Below, one piece after another: positions 45,846-55,890 of a stretch of 64,000 nt of DNA. Made by a program: the position numbers and the translations under genes. Source of the stretch: Dechloromonas denitrificans (GTDB taxonomy: Bacteria; Pseudomonadota; Gammaproteobacteria; Burkholderiales; Rhodocyclaceae); contig NZ_CP075187.1 of the NCBI RefSeq assembly GCF_020510665.1, positions 3,107,001-3,171,000 of the forward strand, given 5' to 3'. The stretch's first letter is position 1. The number at the start of each line of letters is the position of its first letter. The notes under the pieces are model-generated. The model was given only the letters and a program-made list of their open reading frames with translations. It was not told the origin of the DNA and searched no databases.

Positions 45846-46666
45846 GTTTTTGCCTGAACGGCGTGGGGCTGACCCACGCCAATGGCTTTACGGCACTCTC
45901 CGGCATCACGCTGAATGCCGGCCAGGGCGAGCATATCGCCCTGATCGGCCCTTCCGGCGCCGGCAAAACTTCGCTGCTCTCGGTGCTCGGCACGGCGCTG
46001 GCGCCAACAGCGGGGACGGCAAAGGTTCTCGATTTCGGCCTTGAGTCAGCGTCGACCGCAGGAATCAAAGCCCTGCGCTCGCGCCTTGGCACCGTCCATC
46101 AAGCACCACCGATTCCCGGCCGGCAACGGGTCATCACGGCGGTTCTGGCCGGCAAGCTGGGGCAGTGGCCGGCCTGGAAGTCGCTCGCCTCGCTGCTCTA
46201 CCCGCAGGATATTCCCGGTGCCCGCGCCGCCTTGGGCCAGGTCGATCTGGCCGACAAGCTGTTCGCCCGTTGCGACCAACTTTCCGGCGGGCAGTTGCAG
46301 CGCGTCGGCATCGCCCGCGTGCTCTATCAGCAGCCTGAACTGATCCTTGCCGACGAGCCGGTTTCAGCGCTCGACCCGACACTGGCGCTGGCCACCATCC
46401 GCCTGCTGATCGCCGAAGCCGAAGCGCGCAATGCCACCTTGGTCGCCAGCTTGCACGCCGTCGATCTGGCACTCGGCAATTTTTCGCGGATTGTCGGCGT
46501 CCGGGCCGGACGCATCGCCTTTGACTTGCCGGCCGATGAAGTCAGCATTCCGCTGCTCCACGAGTTGTACGCCAGTGAAGGCGGAGAACTCCCGGTGCAG
46601 GCACACGAACCGAATTTCCTGTTGCAGGCAGCCAACGATGCAGCCACCCGCGCCGCATGCTGCTGA
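45842..46666 (+). CDS. ABC transporter ATPase (PhnC-like)
   Basis: 274 aa from a GTG at 45842 that overlaps the stop of the binding-protein gene (GTGA). Walker [14 protein letters not shown]-loop TVHQAP, signature [15 protein letters not shown], Walker [13 protein letters not shown] and switch SLHAVDLAL are all present. The larger frame from 45569 runs inside the previous gene and is not the real start. Powers the fused permease encoded next. Confidence 0.92.
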   Translation: MSFCLNGVGLTHANGFTALSGITLNAGQGEHIALIGPSGAGKTSLLSVLGTALAPTAGTAKVLDFGLESASTAGIKALRSRLGTVHQAPPIPGRQRVITAVLAGKLGQWPAWKSLASLLYPQDIPGARAALGQVDLADKLFARCDQLSGGQLQRVGIARVLYQQPELILADEPVSALDPTLALATIRLLIAEAEARNATLVASLHAVDLALGNFSRIVGVRAGRIAFDLPADEVSIPLLHELYASEGGELPVQAHEPNFLLQAANDAATRAACC

Positions 46667-48213
46667 ATCCCGCCGACCGTGACCCGGCCGCACGCCCGCG
46701 CCTGATCGGCGGGCTGGCTACCCTGGCTATCCTCTGGCCGCTGTTCCGGGCCGCCGAGGTCAAACCCGGCCTGCTGTTCGATGCCGGCAACCTCAAGGTC
46801 ATCGGCCATTTTCTGGCCGGCTTCCTGCCGCCGGAAAGCGGTGCCGAATTCATCGGCTATCTGGCCAAGGCAACACTCGAAACCTTGGCGATCGCCACCG
46901 CCGGCATGGCGCTGGCCTTTCTGATCGCCGTGCCGATGGGCTATCTGGCCACCGCAGCCGGACGCGAGCGCGCAACGCTCAACCCGCTCACGCGCAGCCT
47001 GCTGACCATCCTGCGCGGCATTCCGGAACTGGTCTGGGCGCTGGTTTTCGTGCGCGTCTTCGGCCTTGGTCCGGCGGCCGGCGTGCTGGCCCTCGGCCTG
47101 ACCTACGGCGGTATGCTGGCCAAGGTTTACGCCGAGATTCTCGAATCAGTCGATGCCGCCCCGGCCCTGGCCCTGCGGCGCAGCGGTGCCAGCCGCCCCT
47201 TGGCCATTCTGTACGGCCTGATTCCACAGGCCTCGAAGGAACTCGCTTCGTACACCGTTTATCGCTGGGAATGCGCCATCCGAGCCTCGGTCGTCATGGG
47301 CTTCGTCGGAGCCGGAGGCCTCGGCCAGCTGATGGACCAGGCGATGAAAATGCTCAACGGCGGCGAAGCAGCGAGCATCCTGCTCGCCTTCATGCTCCTC
47401 GTTTTTTCGGCCGATGGCCTGTCCGGTTGGCTACGCCGGGCGCTCGACACGCCGCCGGCCCATCGCGCCTCTCCCTTCGGCTGGCGCAGCAGCCTGCTTG
47501 GCGTGGCCTTGGGCATTGGCATCGTCGCCAGTTTCAATTATCTGGAAATCGGCCTGAAAGCGCTGTTGACCGCGGAAGCCGCCCACAGCATCGGCGAATT
47601 CATCGCCGGCTTCTTCCCGCCTGACTTATCCACCGACTGGTTGAGCAAAGTAGCGAAAGGCATCTGGGAAACGCTGGCCATTTCAGTCGTTGGCACCCTG
47701 CTCGCCGCTATCGCCGGCCTGATCCTGGCCCTGCCCAAATGGCGCACGCCATGCAGTTTCCTGCTCAACACGCTGCGCTCGGTGCCGGAACTGGTCTGGG
47801 CAACGATCACCGCACTGGCCGTCGGCCTCGGTCCTTTTGCCGGCGCGCTGGCCCTGGCCCTGCACACCGCCGGCGTGCTCGGCCGGCTCTACGCCGAAGC
47901 ACTCGATAACGCGCCACCCGCACCGGGAGCAGCGCTGCGCCTGGCCGGAACGCCCGGCCTTCTCGCTTTTTTGTACGGCACCCTGCCCGGCGCTGCGCCC
48001 CAACTGATCGCCTACACGCTGTACCGCTGGGAAATGAACATCCGCATGGCCGCCATCCTCGGCTTCGTCGGCGCCGGCGGGCTTGGGCAACTCCTCTACT
48101 TCGAGCTTTCGCTTTTTCACCACGCCCAGGCGTCGACCGTGATCATCGCCATGCTTTTACTGTCGATTGCCGTCGATCAGGCCAGTACGTGGTTGCGGCA
48201 AAAAATGCGCTGA
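46657..48213 (+). CDS. Fused double-domain ABC permease (PhnE-PhnE)
   Basis: 518 aa with two tandem PhnE-type domains. The first spans about residues 10-260 and has its EAA-type loop in [27 protein letters not shown]. The second spans about 270-518 with the matching loop [27 protein letters not shown]. Each half ends in the [13 protein letters not shown] signature. In phosphonate systems the two permeases are usually separate or a homodimer. ATG 46657 overlaps the ATPase stop by ten bases. Confidence 0.9.
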   Translation: MLLNPADRDPAARPRLIGGLATLAILWPLFRAAEVKPGLLFDAGNLKVIGHFLAGFLPPESGAEFIGYLAKATLETLAIATAGMALAFLIAVPMGYLATAAGRERATLNPLTRSLLTILRGIPELVWALVFVRVFGLGPAAGVLALGLTYGGMLAKVYAEILESVDAAPALALRRSGASRPLAILYGLIPQASKELASYTVYRWECAIRASVVMGFVGAGGLGQLMDQAMKMLNGGEAASILLAFMLLVFSADGLSGWLRRALDTPPAHRASPFGWRSSLLGVALGIGIVASFNYLEIGLKALLTAEAAHSIGEFIAGFFPPDLSTDWLSKVAKGIWETLAISVVGTLLAAIAGLILALPKWRTPCSFLLNTLRSVPELVWATITALAVGLGPFAGALALALHTAGVLGRLYAEALDNAPPAPGAALRLAGTPGLLAFLYGTLPGAAPQLIAYTLYRWEMNIRMAAILGFVGAGGLGQLLYFELSLFHHAQASTVIIAMLLLSIAVDQASTWLRQKMR

Positions 48214-48255
48214 GCAAGGCTATTATCATGCTTTTCTGATAGACGAAAGCAAGCC

Positions 48256-48609
48256 ATGCAAAACATCCTGATCATCATCAACGCCGCCCCCTACGGCAGC
48301 GAGCGTTGCCTGTCCGCGCTGCGCCTGGCCACGGCATTGGCGGGCAACGATGCCAAGCCGGCGATCCGCGTTTTCCTGATGTCCGACGCCACGGTGCTCG
48401 GCTTGCCCAACCAGATCGACGGCACCGGCAACGGTTTGCAGGGCATGGTTGAAGGCTTGGTTGCGCAGAGTGTCGATATCCGTTTGTGCCGGACTTGTGC
48501 GCTGGCCCGCGGCCTCGGTGAGTTGCCGCTGATTCCCGGCACGGCTATCGGCACGCTGGTTGAACTGGCCGAAGCGACGCTGCAGGCGGACAAGGTCATT
48601 ACCTTCTAG
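48256..48609 (+). CDS. DsrE-family sulfur/selenium-relay-like protein
   Basis: 117 aa cytosolic DsrE/YchN fold (MQNILIIINAAPYGSERCLSALRLATAL). Cys78 and Cys81 (RLCRTCALARGL) sit where DsrE/TusD carry the persulfide Cys78. It is the fourth gene of the importer operon, 42 bp after the permease. A role in binding imported selenium as a perselenide is attractive but inferred from context. Confidence 0.82.
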   Translation: MQNILIIINAAPYGSERCLSALRLATALAGNDAKPAIRVFLMSDATVLGLPNQIDGTGNGLQGMVEGLVAQSVDIRLCRTCALARGLGELPLIPGTAIGTLVELAEATLQADKVITF

Positions 48610-48617
48610 CAAAAAGC

Positions 48618-48671
48618 GATGTGGGACATTTTGTCCTGGCACGCCGCCCGGCAGACAAAATGTCCCACATC
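48618..48671. promoter_or_regulatory. Paired upstream activator palindromes of the fdh operon
   Basis: GATGTGGGACATTTTGTC (48618-48635) and its exact complement (48654-48671) surround an 18-base spacer. Each arm contains the palindrome-type box GACAAAATGTC/GACATTTTGTC, as before the importer operon. No T-run follows, so an operator pair about 92 and 121 bp before the predicted start is more likely than a terminator. Confidence 0.68.
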
Positions 48672-48723
48672 ACACACCACCAACAGGCGGGCGATTACCG
48701 ATAGTTCAAGCACTTACGGCAAA

Positions 48724-48739
48724 TGGCACATTCATTGCA
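48724..48739 (+). promoter_or_regulatory. Sigma-54 promoter of the formate dehydrogenase operon
   Basis: TGGCACATTCATTGCA is a full match to TGGCAC-N5-TTGCA with ten bases between GG and GC. It lies 45 bp before the fdh alpha start codon; transcription should begin near 48751. Confidence 0.85.
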
Positions 48740-48783
48740 AAGATCTTCCCTTGCGACATGGGGTCGCATGAGGAGGAAACTCA

Positions 48784-51700
48784 ATGAACATGAACAGGCG
48801 GCAGTTCTTCAGGGTCTGCTCCGCCGGGCTGGGAGGGTCGTCCATCGCACTGATGGGATTCTCACCGACAGCAGCCCTCGCGGAAGTACGTACCTATAAA
48901 CTCGCCCGCGCCACCGAAACACGGAACAACTGTCCGTACTGCTCGGTGTCCTGCGGCGTACTCATTTACTCGACCGGCGACAAATCCAAGAATGCGCCGG
49001 GCAAGATCATTCATATCGAAGGCGATCCGGACGATCCGGTCAACCGTGGCAGCTTGTGCCCCAAGGGCGCCGGCCTGATGGACATGGTCAACAGCCCGAC
49101 CCGCCTGAAATTCCCGGAAGTACGCGAACCGGGCAGCAACGAATGGAAGCGCATTTCCTGGCACGAGGCTTTTGAGCGTATTGCCAAGCGGATGAAGGCT
49201 GACCGCGATGCCAACTTCATTCCCAAGAATGCGGCCGGGGTCACAGTCAATCGCTGGAACACCTTCGGCTTCCTGGCCAGCTCATCGGCCAGCAACGAAT
49301 CCGGTTACATCACTCACAAGGTTCTGCGCAGTCTCGGTTCCGTCGCTTTCGACACCCAGGCCCGTATTTGACACGCTCCCACGGTGGCCAGTCTGGCTCC
49401 GAGTTTTGGGCGTGGCGCGATGACCAACCATTGGGTTGACATCAAGAACACCGACCTTGTTTTCGTGATGGGCGGCAATCCTGCCGAAGCGCACCCGTGC
49501 GGCTTCAAGTGGGTGATCGAAGCAAAAAAGCAGCGTAAGGCCAAGCTGGTCGTGGTCGACCCGCGCTTCAACCGTACAGCATCCGTCGCTGATTATTACG
49601 CACCGATTCGTCCGGGTTCCGACATCGCCTTCCTGAGCGGCGTCATCCAGTACCTGTTGTCGAACGACAAGATTCATCACGAATACGTCAAGCACTACAC
49701 CAATGCCTCGTTCCTGATCGATGAACGTTTCGGGCTGGAAGACGGCCTGTTCTCGGGCTACAACGCCGAGAAACGCACCTACGACAAGGATTCCTGGAAA
49801 TACCAGTTCGACAAGGACGGTTACGCCAAGGTCGATGAGACCCTGCAAGACCCGAACTGCGTCTTCCAGATCATGAAGAAGCACTACGCCCGGTACACGC
49901 CGGATGTCGTGGCCAAGATCACGGGGACACCCAAGGAAGCCTTCCTCAAGGTCTGCGAATACATCGCCGAGACCGCCGCCCCCAACAAGACGATGACCAA
50001 CCTGTATGCGCTGGGCTGGACCGAGCACTCGGTCGGCACCCAGAACATCCGCAGCATGGCGATCATCCAGCAGTTGCTCGGCAACATGGGCATGGCCGGT
50101 GGCGGCATCAATGCGCTGCGCGGACACTCCAACGTTCAGGGCATCACCGATCAGTGCCTCTATTCCGACGCACTGCCGGGCTACCTCGGTGCACCGCTGG
50201 ATTCGGATCTTGACCGCAAGAGTTATCTGGAAAAACGCACGCCGAAAGCGATGCGGCCGAACCAGATGAACTTCATGCAGAACTACCCGAAATGGTGGAC
50301 CAGCCTGATGAAGTCCTGGTACGGCAAGGAAGCGACGCCGGAAAACGACTTCTGCTACGACTGGCTGCCGAAGAAGGATGTCTCCTACGACGTGCTCGCC
50401 ATGTTCGACCGGATGTACCAGGGCAAGATGACTGGCTTTGTCTGCCAGGGCTTCAATCCGCTGGCCTCGGTTGCCAACAAGAAGAAGGTCGGCGACGCAC
50501 TGGCCAAGCTGAAGTACCTGGTGATCATGGATCCGCTGGTGACGGAAACCTCCGAATTCTGGAAGAACCACGGCGAGGTCAACCCGACCGACCCGTCAAC
50601 CATCCAGACTGAAGTGTTCCGCCTGCCGGTCGCCTTCTTTGCCGAAGAAGCCGGCACCTGCACCAACTCCGGCCGTGTCGTGCGCTGGCACTGGAAAGCC
50701 GTGGAAGGACCGGGCGAATCGAAGAGTGACGCCGACATCATGGCCCACCTCTACCTGACGCTGAAAGCCATGTACGCCAAGGATGGCGGCGCCTTCCCCG
50801 ACCCCATCCTCAAGCTGTCCTGGCCGTACCGGATCACCCACGAGCCTTCGCCTGAAGAGTTGTTGATGGAAATCTCAGGCAAGGCCCTGAGCGACCTCTA
50901 CGACCCCAAGGATGCCACCAAGCTCCAGGTCAAGGGTGGCGACCAGCTGGCCAGCTTTGCCTTCCTGCGCGACGACGGCAGTACGGCTTGCGGCAACTGG
51001 ATTTACAGCGGCTCCTGGTCACAAGCCGGTAACCTGACCGCCCGCCGCGACAGCAGCGACCCGTCCGGCCTCGGCCAGACGATGAACTGGGGCTTCGCCT
51101 GGCCGGTCAATCGCCGCATCATCTACAACCGCGCCTCGTGCGACCCGTCGGGCAAGCCGTGGGATGCGTCACGTACCGTGATCAAATGGCTGGGTGACAA
51201 GTGGGGTGGCAATGACGTGCCCGACATGCGTCCGGATGCAGCACCGGATCAGGGTGTGATGCCTTTCATCATGAACCCGGAAGGTGTTTCCCGTCTGTTT
51301 GCCCGCGACCTGGTGGTCGATGGTCCGCTGCCGGAACACTACGAGCCCTTCGAGTCGCCGCTCGAAAACAACCCGATGCACCCGAAAAATGCCAAGGCCA
51401 AGAGCAATCCGGTCTCGCGCATCTTCAAGGGCGATCTGGAAGTATTCGGCACGGCCAAGGACTTCCCGTACGTCGCAACCACCTACCGCCTGACCGAGCA
51501 TTTCCACTTCTGGACGCAGCACAGCAAGATCAACGCGATCCTGCAGCCGGAGCATTTCGTGGAAATCGGTGAGGAACTGGCCAAGGAAAAGGGCATCAAG
51601 GCCGGCGACAAGGTCAAGGTGCGCTCCAACCGGGGCTACATCAAGGCCGTGGCGGTCGTCACCAAGCGCATCAAGGCACTCGACGTCGATGGCCAGAAGG

Positions 51701-51849
51701 TGCACACCATCGGTATCCCGCTCAATTCCGGCTTCACCGGCCGGACCAAACCGGGTTTCCTGACCAACACCCTGACCCCGGCCGTGGGCGATGCCAATAC
51801 GCACACGCCAGAGTACAAGGCGTTCCTGGTCAACATCGAGAAAGCTTAA
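48784..51849 (+). CDS. Selenocysteine-containing formate dehydrogenase-N alpha subunit
   Basis: 1021 aa including selenocysteine. The gene looks split because UGA at 49369-49371 encodes Sec196, the same residue number as E. coli FdnG, in ARI-Sec-HAPTVASLAPSFGRGAMTNHW. A twin-arginine signal (NRRQFFRV) exports the folded enzyme. Residues C50, C53, C57 and C92 bind a 4Fe-4S cluster, and the rest is the bis-MGD molybdopterin/tungsten oxidoreductase fold ending in the substrate-binding C-terminal barrel. It oxidises formate in the periplasm and passes electrons to the beta subunit. ATG has AGGAGG-like sequence upstream. Closest to fdnG/fdoG. Confidence 0.96.
49369..49400 (+). promoter_or_regulatory. 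SECIS element for Sec196 insertion
   Basis: The UGA is followed after 11 bases by GGTGGCCAGTCTGGCTCC (49383-49400). This folds as a lower G-G/C-C pair, a bulged U (49385), a four-pair upper stem and the apical loop AGUCU. It has the architecture of the E. coli fdhF/fdnG element bound by SelB, where the loop is GGUCU. Confidence 0.85.
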
Positions 51850-51861
51850 AGGAGAGCTGAT

Positions 51862-52770
51862 ATGGCACTGCAATCGCTAGACATCAAACAGCGCTCCGCG
51901 ACCACGACACCGTCCACGCAAGTGCGGCAGACCGTCGAAATCGCCAAGCTGATCGACGTATCCGTCTGTATCGGCTGCAAGGCCTGTACGGCGGCGTGCA
52001 TCGAATGGAACGACATCCGCGGCGAAGTAGGCAACTGCGTGGGCATCTACGACAACCCGGTCGACATGTCGGCCGATGCGTGGACGGTCATGCGCTTCAC
52101 CGAGACGGAGCAGAACGGCAAGCTGGAATGGCTGATCCGCAAGGATGGCTGCATGCACTGTTCCGATCCTGGTTGCCTCAAGGCCTGCCCGTCACCGGGT
52201 GCAATCATTCAGTACAGCAACGGTATCGTCGATTTCAACCAGGAAAACTGCATCGGCTGCGGCTACTGCGTGACCGGTTGCCCGTTCAACGTACCGCGCA
52301 TGTCGCAGAAGGACAGCAAGGCCTACAAGTGCACGTTGTGTTCCGACCGGGTGGCCGTCAACCAGGCTCCGGCCTGTGCCAAGGCCTGCCCGACCGGCGC
52401 CATCCAGTTCGGTGCCAAGGAGGACATGAAGGACTATGCCGAGACACGGATCGCCGACCTCAAGGAACGCGGTTACGACAAGGCCGGCCTGTATGACCCG
52501 GAAGGTGTTGGCGGCACGCACGTCATGTACGTGCTGCACCATGCCGACCAGCCGAACCTGTACGCCGGCTTGCCGGCCAATCCGTCGATCAGCCCGCTGG
52601 TCTCGTTGTGGAAGGGCTTTGCCAAGCCGCTCGCCACGCTGGCCCTGGCCGGCGTTGCATTGGGCAGCCTGTTCCATTACGTGACCAAGGGTCCGAACGA
52701 GGTTTCGAAAGAAATCGAAGACGAGATCGAGGCTGAAGATGCGTTGGCAAATAAGGAGGAAGCAAAATGA
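51862..52770 (+). CDS. Formate dehydrogenase-N iron-sulfur (beta) subunit
   Basis: 302 aa. Four 4Fe-4S cluster motifs are visible ([51 protein letters not shown] with CAKACP). A C-terminal TM helix (about 262-280) anchors the protein at the periplasmic face. It relays electrons from the alpha subunit to cytochrome b. AAAGGAGAG ribosome site lies 7 bp before the ATG; the gene begins 12 bp after the alpha stop. Confidence 0.95.
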   Translation: MALQSLDIKQRSATTTPSTQVRQTVEIAKLIDVSVCIGCKACTAACIEWNDIRGEVGNCVGIYDNPVDMSADAWTVMRFTETEQNGKLEWLIRKDGCMHCSDPGCLKACPSPGAIIQYSNGIVDFNQENCIGCGYCVTGCPFNVPRMSQKDSKAYKCTLCSDRVAVNQAPACAKACPTGAIQFGAKEDMKDYAETRIADLKERGYDKAGLYDPEGVGGTHVMYVLHHADQPNLYAGLPANPSISPLVSLWKGFAKPLATLALAGVALGSLFHYVTKGPNEVSKEIEDEIEAEDALANKEEAK

Positions 52771-53387
52771 TCCGCGACCCGAAAGACCTCAAGCGTTACG
52801 AGCCCAAGGAACGGGCCAACCATTGGGTCGTGGGCATCAGCTTCATCCTGCTCGCGCTCTCCGGACTGGCCTTCTTCCACCCGGCGTTCTTCCCGCTCAC
52901 CCAGTTGTTCGGCGGCCCGGTCTGGGCCCGCATCATCCACCCCTACCTCGGGATGCTGATGGCGGTCTCCTTCCTCGGCCTCTACATCCGCTTCAAGCAT
53001 CTCAACAAGATGACCCCGGCGGACAAGGAATGGCTGGCCAAGGCGAAGAACATGGTGGATGGCAACGACCACGACATGCCGGAACAGGGCAAGTACAACG
53101 GCGGCCAGAAAGTCATGTTCTGGGTTCTCGCCGTGTGCATGCTGCTGATGACGGTCTCCGGCCTGTTCATCTGGCGTGCCTGGTTCGGCTTCGACATCAC
53201 ACTCGTCCGCCTGGGCGCCGTGGTGCATGCCGCAGCCGGTGCGGTGATGATCGCCATGATCATGGTCCACGTCTATGCCGCCATCTGGGTCAAGGGCACC
53301 ATCCGCGCCATGTGGTACGGCACGGTCACCCGCGCCTGGGCCAAGCAGCATCACCGTGGCTGGTATCGTCAGGTGACCGGCAAGTAA
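52767..53387 (+). CDS. Formate dehydrogenase-N cytochrome b556 (gamma) subunit
   Basis: 206 aa with four TM helices. Haem-ligand histidines are in [29 protein letters not shown] and HVYAA. It hands electrons to the quinone pool in the membrane. ATG overlaps the beta-subunit TGA by four bases (ATGA). A strong terminator follows 36 bp later. Confidence 0.93.
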   Translation: MIRDPKDLKRYEPKERANHWVVGISFILLALSGLAFFHPAFFPLTQLFGGPVWARIIHPYLGMLMAVSFLGLYIRFKHLNKMTPADKEWLAKAKNMVDGNDHDMPEQGKYNGGQKVMFWVLAVCMLLMTVSGLFIWRAWFGFDITLVRLGAVVHAAAGAVMIAMIMVHVYAAIWVKGTIRAMWYGTVTRAWAKQHHRGWYRQVTGK

Positions 53388-53422
53388 GTCGCTGGTCCGT
53401 GTTTAGTTTTACCTTGCGTTGA

Positions 53423-53465
53423 GGGGGCTGCGCAGAGATCATCTCTGCGCCCCCCGCTTTTTTTG
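53423..53465 (+). terminator. Terminator after the fdh structural genes
   Basis: GCGCAGAGAT and ATCTCTGCGC pair around one base, extended by GGGGG/CCCCC, then TTTTTTTT. It lies between the gamma-subunit gene and fdhE, so fdhE is expressed by read-through or its own promoter. Confidence 0.88.
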
Positions 53466-53472
53466 AGTCACC

Positions 53473-54375
53473 ATGCAGACCCAACCGATCGACTTTCATC
53501 CTCCGGCCGAAGAAGCAGCCGCTTTCCTTTTGCCGGTCATCAGCCATCTGTTCAGCGAACGTGCCGAACGCTTTGCCCATCTGGTCAAAGATCACGCCCT
53601 GGGCGACTGGCTCGATTTCCTGGGACAACTCAGCCAGGCCCAGCACGCCGCACTGAAAACCCTCCCTGAACTGGCGCTCCCCGATGCGGCTGCGCTCGCT
53701 CAGGCGCAGGCCCACGGCATGCCGCCACTCGACCCGGAATCCCGCCCGGACGCCTGGTATCCGGTTCTCCGCCAATTGGTCGGCGAACTGAGCCAAAACG
53801 CACCAGCCACGGCGCGCCAGGTACTGAATGAACTGGCCAGCGCCAGCGACGACCAACTCGACGCACTGGCCACCGCCCTGCTCAGCGGGGAAGTCACGCC
53901 AGAAAATGCCGCCGCCCTGCCGTTCGTCGGCGCGGCACTGCAAGTCGTCTATAGCGCACTGGCCAGCCGGCTGGCCAGCGATCAACTGAAGAAGCTCGAT
54001 GTACAGGGTGTCTGTCCGTGCTGCGGCAGCCTGCCGGTTGCCAGCATCGTCCGTCTCGGCTCGGCAATCAACAATCTGCGCTACCTGCACTGCTCGCTGT
54101 GCAACACCGAATGGAATGTATCGCGCGCCACCTGCACGACCTGCGACACCGACAAAGCGGTCGCACTGCATGAAGTCGAAGGCTCGAAAGGAGCCGTCCG
54201 GGCAGAAACCTGCGATAGCTGCAAAAGCTATCTGAAAATTGTCTATCAGGAAAAAGATCCGCGGGTGGACCCGGTGGCCGACGACCTCGCCACACTGGCA
54301 CTCGACATGCTGGTCGATGAGGCCGGCTATAGTCGCAGCGGCCCCAACCTGTTCCTGATCGGCGCCGGTACCTGA
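53473..54375 (+). CDS. fdhE: Formate dehydrogenase accessory protein FdhE
   Basis: 300 aa cytosolic protein needed for activity of respiratory FDH. Four CxxC rubredoxin-like pairs define the family: CPCCGS (about 178), CSLCNTEW, CTTCDTDK and CDSCKSYLK. They bind iron or zinc. It sits between the fdh genes and selA, in line with FDH maturation; a terminator precedes it and another follows. Confidence 0.93.
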   Translation: MQTQPIDFHPPAEEAAAFLLPVISHLFSERAERFAHLVKDHALGDWLDFLGQLSQAQHAALKTLPELALPDAAALAQAQAHGMPPLDPESRPDAWYPVLRQLVGELSQNAPATARQVLNELASASDDQLDALATALLSGEVTPENAAALPFVGAALQVVYSALASRLASDQLKKLDVQGVCPCCGSLPVASIVRLGSAINNLRYLHCSLCNTEWNVSRATCTTCDTDKAVALHEVEGSKGAVRAETCDSCKSYLKIVYQEKDPRVDPVADDLATLALDMLVDEAGYSRSGPNLFLIGAGT

Positions 54376-54421
54376 ACGCCCTCGGCACACCTCGGTTTCA
54401 TTTCCAACCGCATTAATGGTT

Positions 54422-54451
54422 TCCCGGCCGAACCGACCGGGAGCCTTTTTT
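54422..54451 (+). terminator. Terminator after fdhE
   Basis: TCCCGG (54422) pairs with CCGGGA (54437-54442) around a 9-base loop, followed by GCCTTTTTT. It is moderate in strength and placed between fdhE and selA. Confidence 0.65.
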
Positions 54452-54474
54452 CTACCCGGTCCGGGTGAAAGTCC

Positions 54475-55872
54475 ATGAACGAAAAACGCCATCTTCCCGC
54501 GGTCGACCGCGTCCTCGGCCAGCTTTCCGAGCTGATTGAAATCCACGGTCGCCAACTGGTCACCGGCTGCATCCGGGCCGAACTGGCCGCAGCGCGCGAA
54601 GGCCTCAAGCACGGTTTGCCGCTGCCAGAAGAAAGCACCCTGCTCGCCGCCATCCAGCGACGCGCCGATGCCGCCGGGCAAGCCAATCTGCGCGCCGTCT
54701 TCAACCTGACCGGTACGGTGCTGCACACCAATCTCGGCCGCGCCCAGCTGGCTGAAGAAGCTATCGCCGCGATGGTCGATGCTGCCCGCGCGCCTTGCGC
54801 CCTCGAATACGACCTCGCCTCCGGCGGCCGGGGCGACCGCGACGACCTGGTTTCCGGCTTGCTCGCCGAGTTGATTGCCGGCGGCTCGCCCGACATCGCC
54901 GCGACCATCGTCAACAACAATGCTGCCGCCGTGCTGCTCACACTCAACGCACTGGCCCAGGGCAAGGAAGCCGTCGTTTCACGCGGCGAACTGGTCGAGA
55001 TCGGCGGCGCTTTCCGCATCCCCGACGTGATGCGCCGGGCGCAGGTCAAGCTGCACGAAATCGGCACGACCAACCGCACTCACGCCAAGGATTTCCAGGA
55101 AGCAATCGGCCCGAAGACCGCGCTGCTGATGAAGATTCACACCAGCAACTACGCCGTCACCGGCTTCACTGCCGCGGTCGACGAGAAAATCATTGCCGAA
55201 ATCGCCCACGCCGCCAATCTGCCTTTCGTCATCGACCTCGGCAGCGGCACCTTGTGCGACTTCGCGGCCCACGGCCTGCCGGCCGAGCCGACGCCGCAGC
55301 AAGCCCTGGCGGCGGGTGCGGACATCGTCACCTTCTCGGGCGACAAACTGCTCGGCGGCCCGCAAGCCGGGCTGATCGTCGGGCGCAAGGATTTGATCGC
55401 CAAGATCAAGAAAAACCCGCTGAAACGCGCCCTGCGCGTCGGCAAAACCACGCTGGCTGCACTCGAAGCCACCTTGCGCCTGTACCGCGACCCGGACCGG
55501 CTGGCCGAACGCCTGCCGACGCTGCGCCTGCTGACTCGCCCTTGCGCCGAAATCGAGGCCACCGGCCAACGCCTGCTGACGGCGGTGCAAAGCGCCCTGG
55601 AGCCGCTTGCCACAGTCGGCATCGAAGCCTGCAGCAGCCAGATCGGCAGCGGCGCCTTGCCGGTCGAACGCCTGCCCTCCACCGCGCTGGTCGTTCGCCC
55701 GACGGCGAAAAAGCCGGGTAAAACGCTGTTGACCGTGGAAGCCTCCTTCCGCCGGCTGCCGACGCCGGTCATCGGCTATATCCGCGACGACGCGTATCAT
55801 CTCGACCTGCGCTGCCTCGAAACACAGGATGAAGCCCACTTCCTGGCGCAACTGGCTCAACTGACGTTCTGA
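54475..55872 (+). CDS. selA: L-seryl-tRNA(Sec) selenium transferase SelA
   Basis: 465 aa PLP enzyme that turns Ser-tRNA-Sec into Sec-tRNA-Sec with selenophosphate. The N-terminal domain (PAVDRVLGQL) is followed by NLTGTVLHTNLGRAQLAEEA and the PLP-lysine motif VTFSGDKLLGGPQAGLIVG, plus NNNAAAVLLTLNAL. Full length. First gene of the selA-flavoprotein-selB-selC cluster. selD is not in the window. Confidence 0.97.
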   Translation: MNEKRHLPAVDRVLGQLSELIEIHGRQLVTGCIRAELAAAREGLKHGLPLPEESTLLAAIQRRADAAGQANLRAVFNLTGTVLHTNLGRAQLAEEAIAAMVDAARAPCALEYDLASGGRGDRDDLVSGLLAELIAGGSPDIAATIVNNNAAAVLLTLNALAQGKEAVVSRGELVEIGGAFRIPDVMRRAQVKLHEIGTTNRTHAKDFQEAIGPKTALLMKIHTSNYAVTGFTAAVDEKIIAEIAHAANLPFVIDLGSGTLCDFAAHGLPAEPTPQQALAAGADIVTFSGDKLLGGPQAGLIVGRKDLIAKIKKNPLKRALRVGKTTLAALEATLRLYRDPDRLAERLPTLRLLTRPCAEIEATGQRLLTAVQSALEPLATVGIEACSSQIGSGALPVERLPSTALVVRPTAKKPGKTLLTVEASFRRLPTPVIGYIRDDAYHLDLRCLETQDEAHFLAQLAQLTF

Positions 55873-55890
55873 TTTTTTACCGGACACCCG

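Noticed and set aside
48618..48671. 18-bp inverted repeat read as a terminator for the importer operon
   Set aside because: The loop is 18 bases long and no T-run follows. The same palindrome occurs upstream of the importer promoter, so an operator explains it better.
49372..51849. Independent gene starting at the ATG or GTG after 49384
   Set aside because: The sequence continues the FDH alpha subunit without a break across the UGA, and a SECIS is present.
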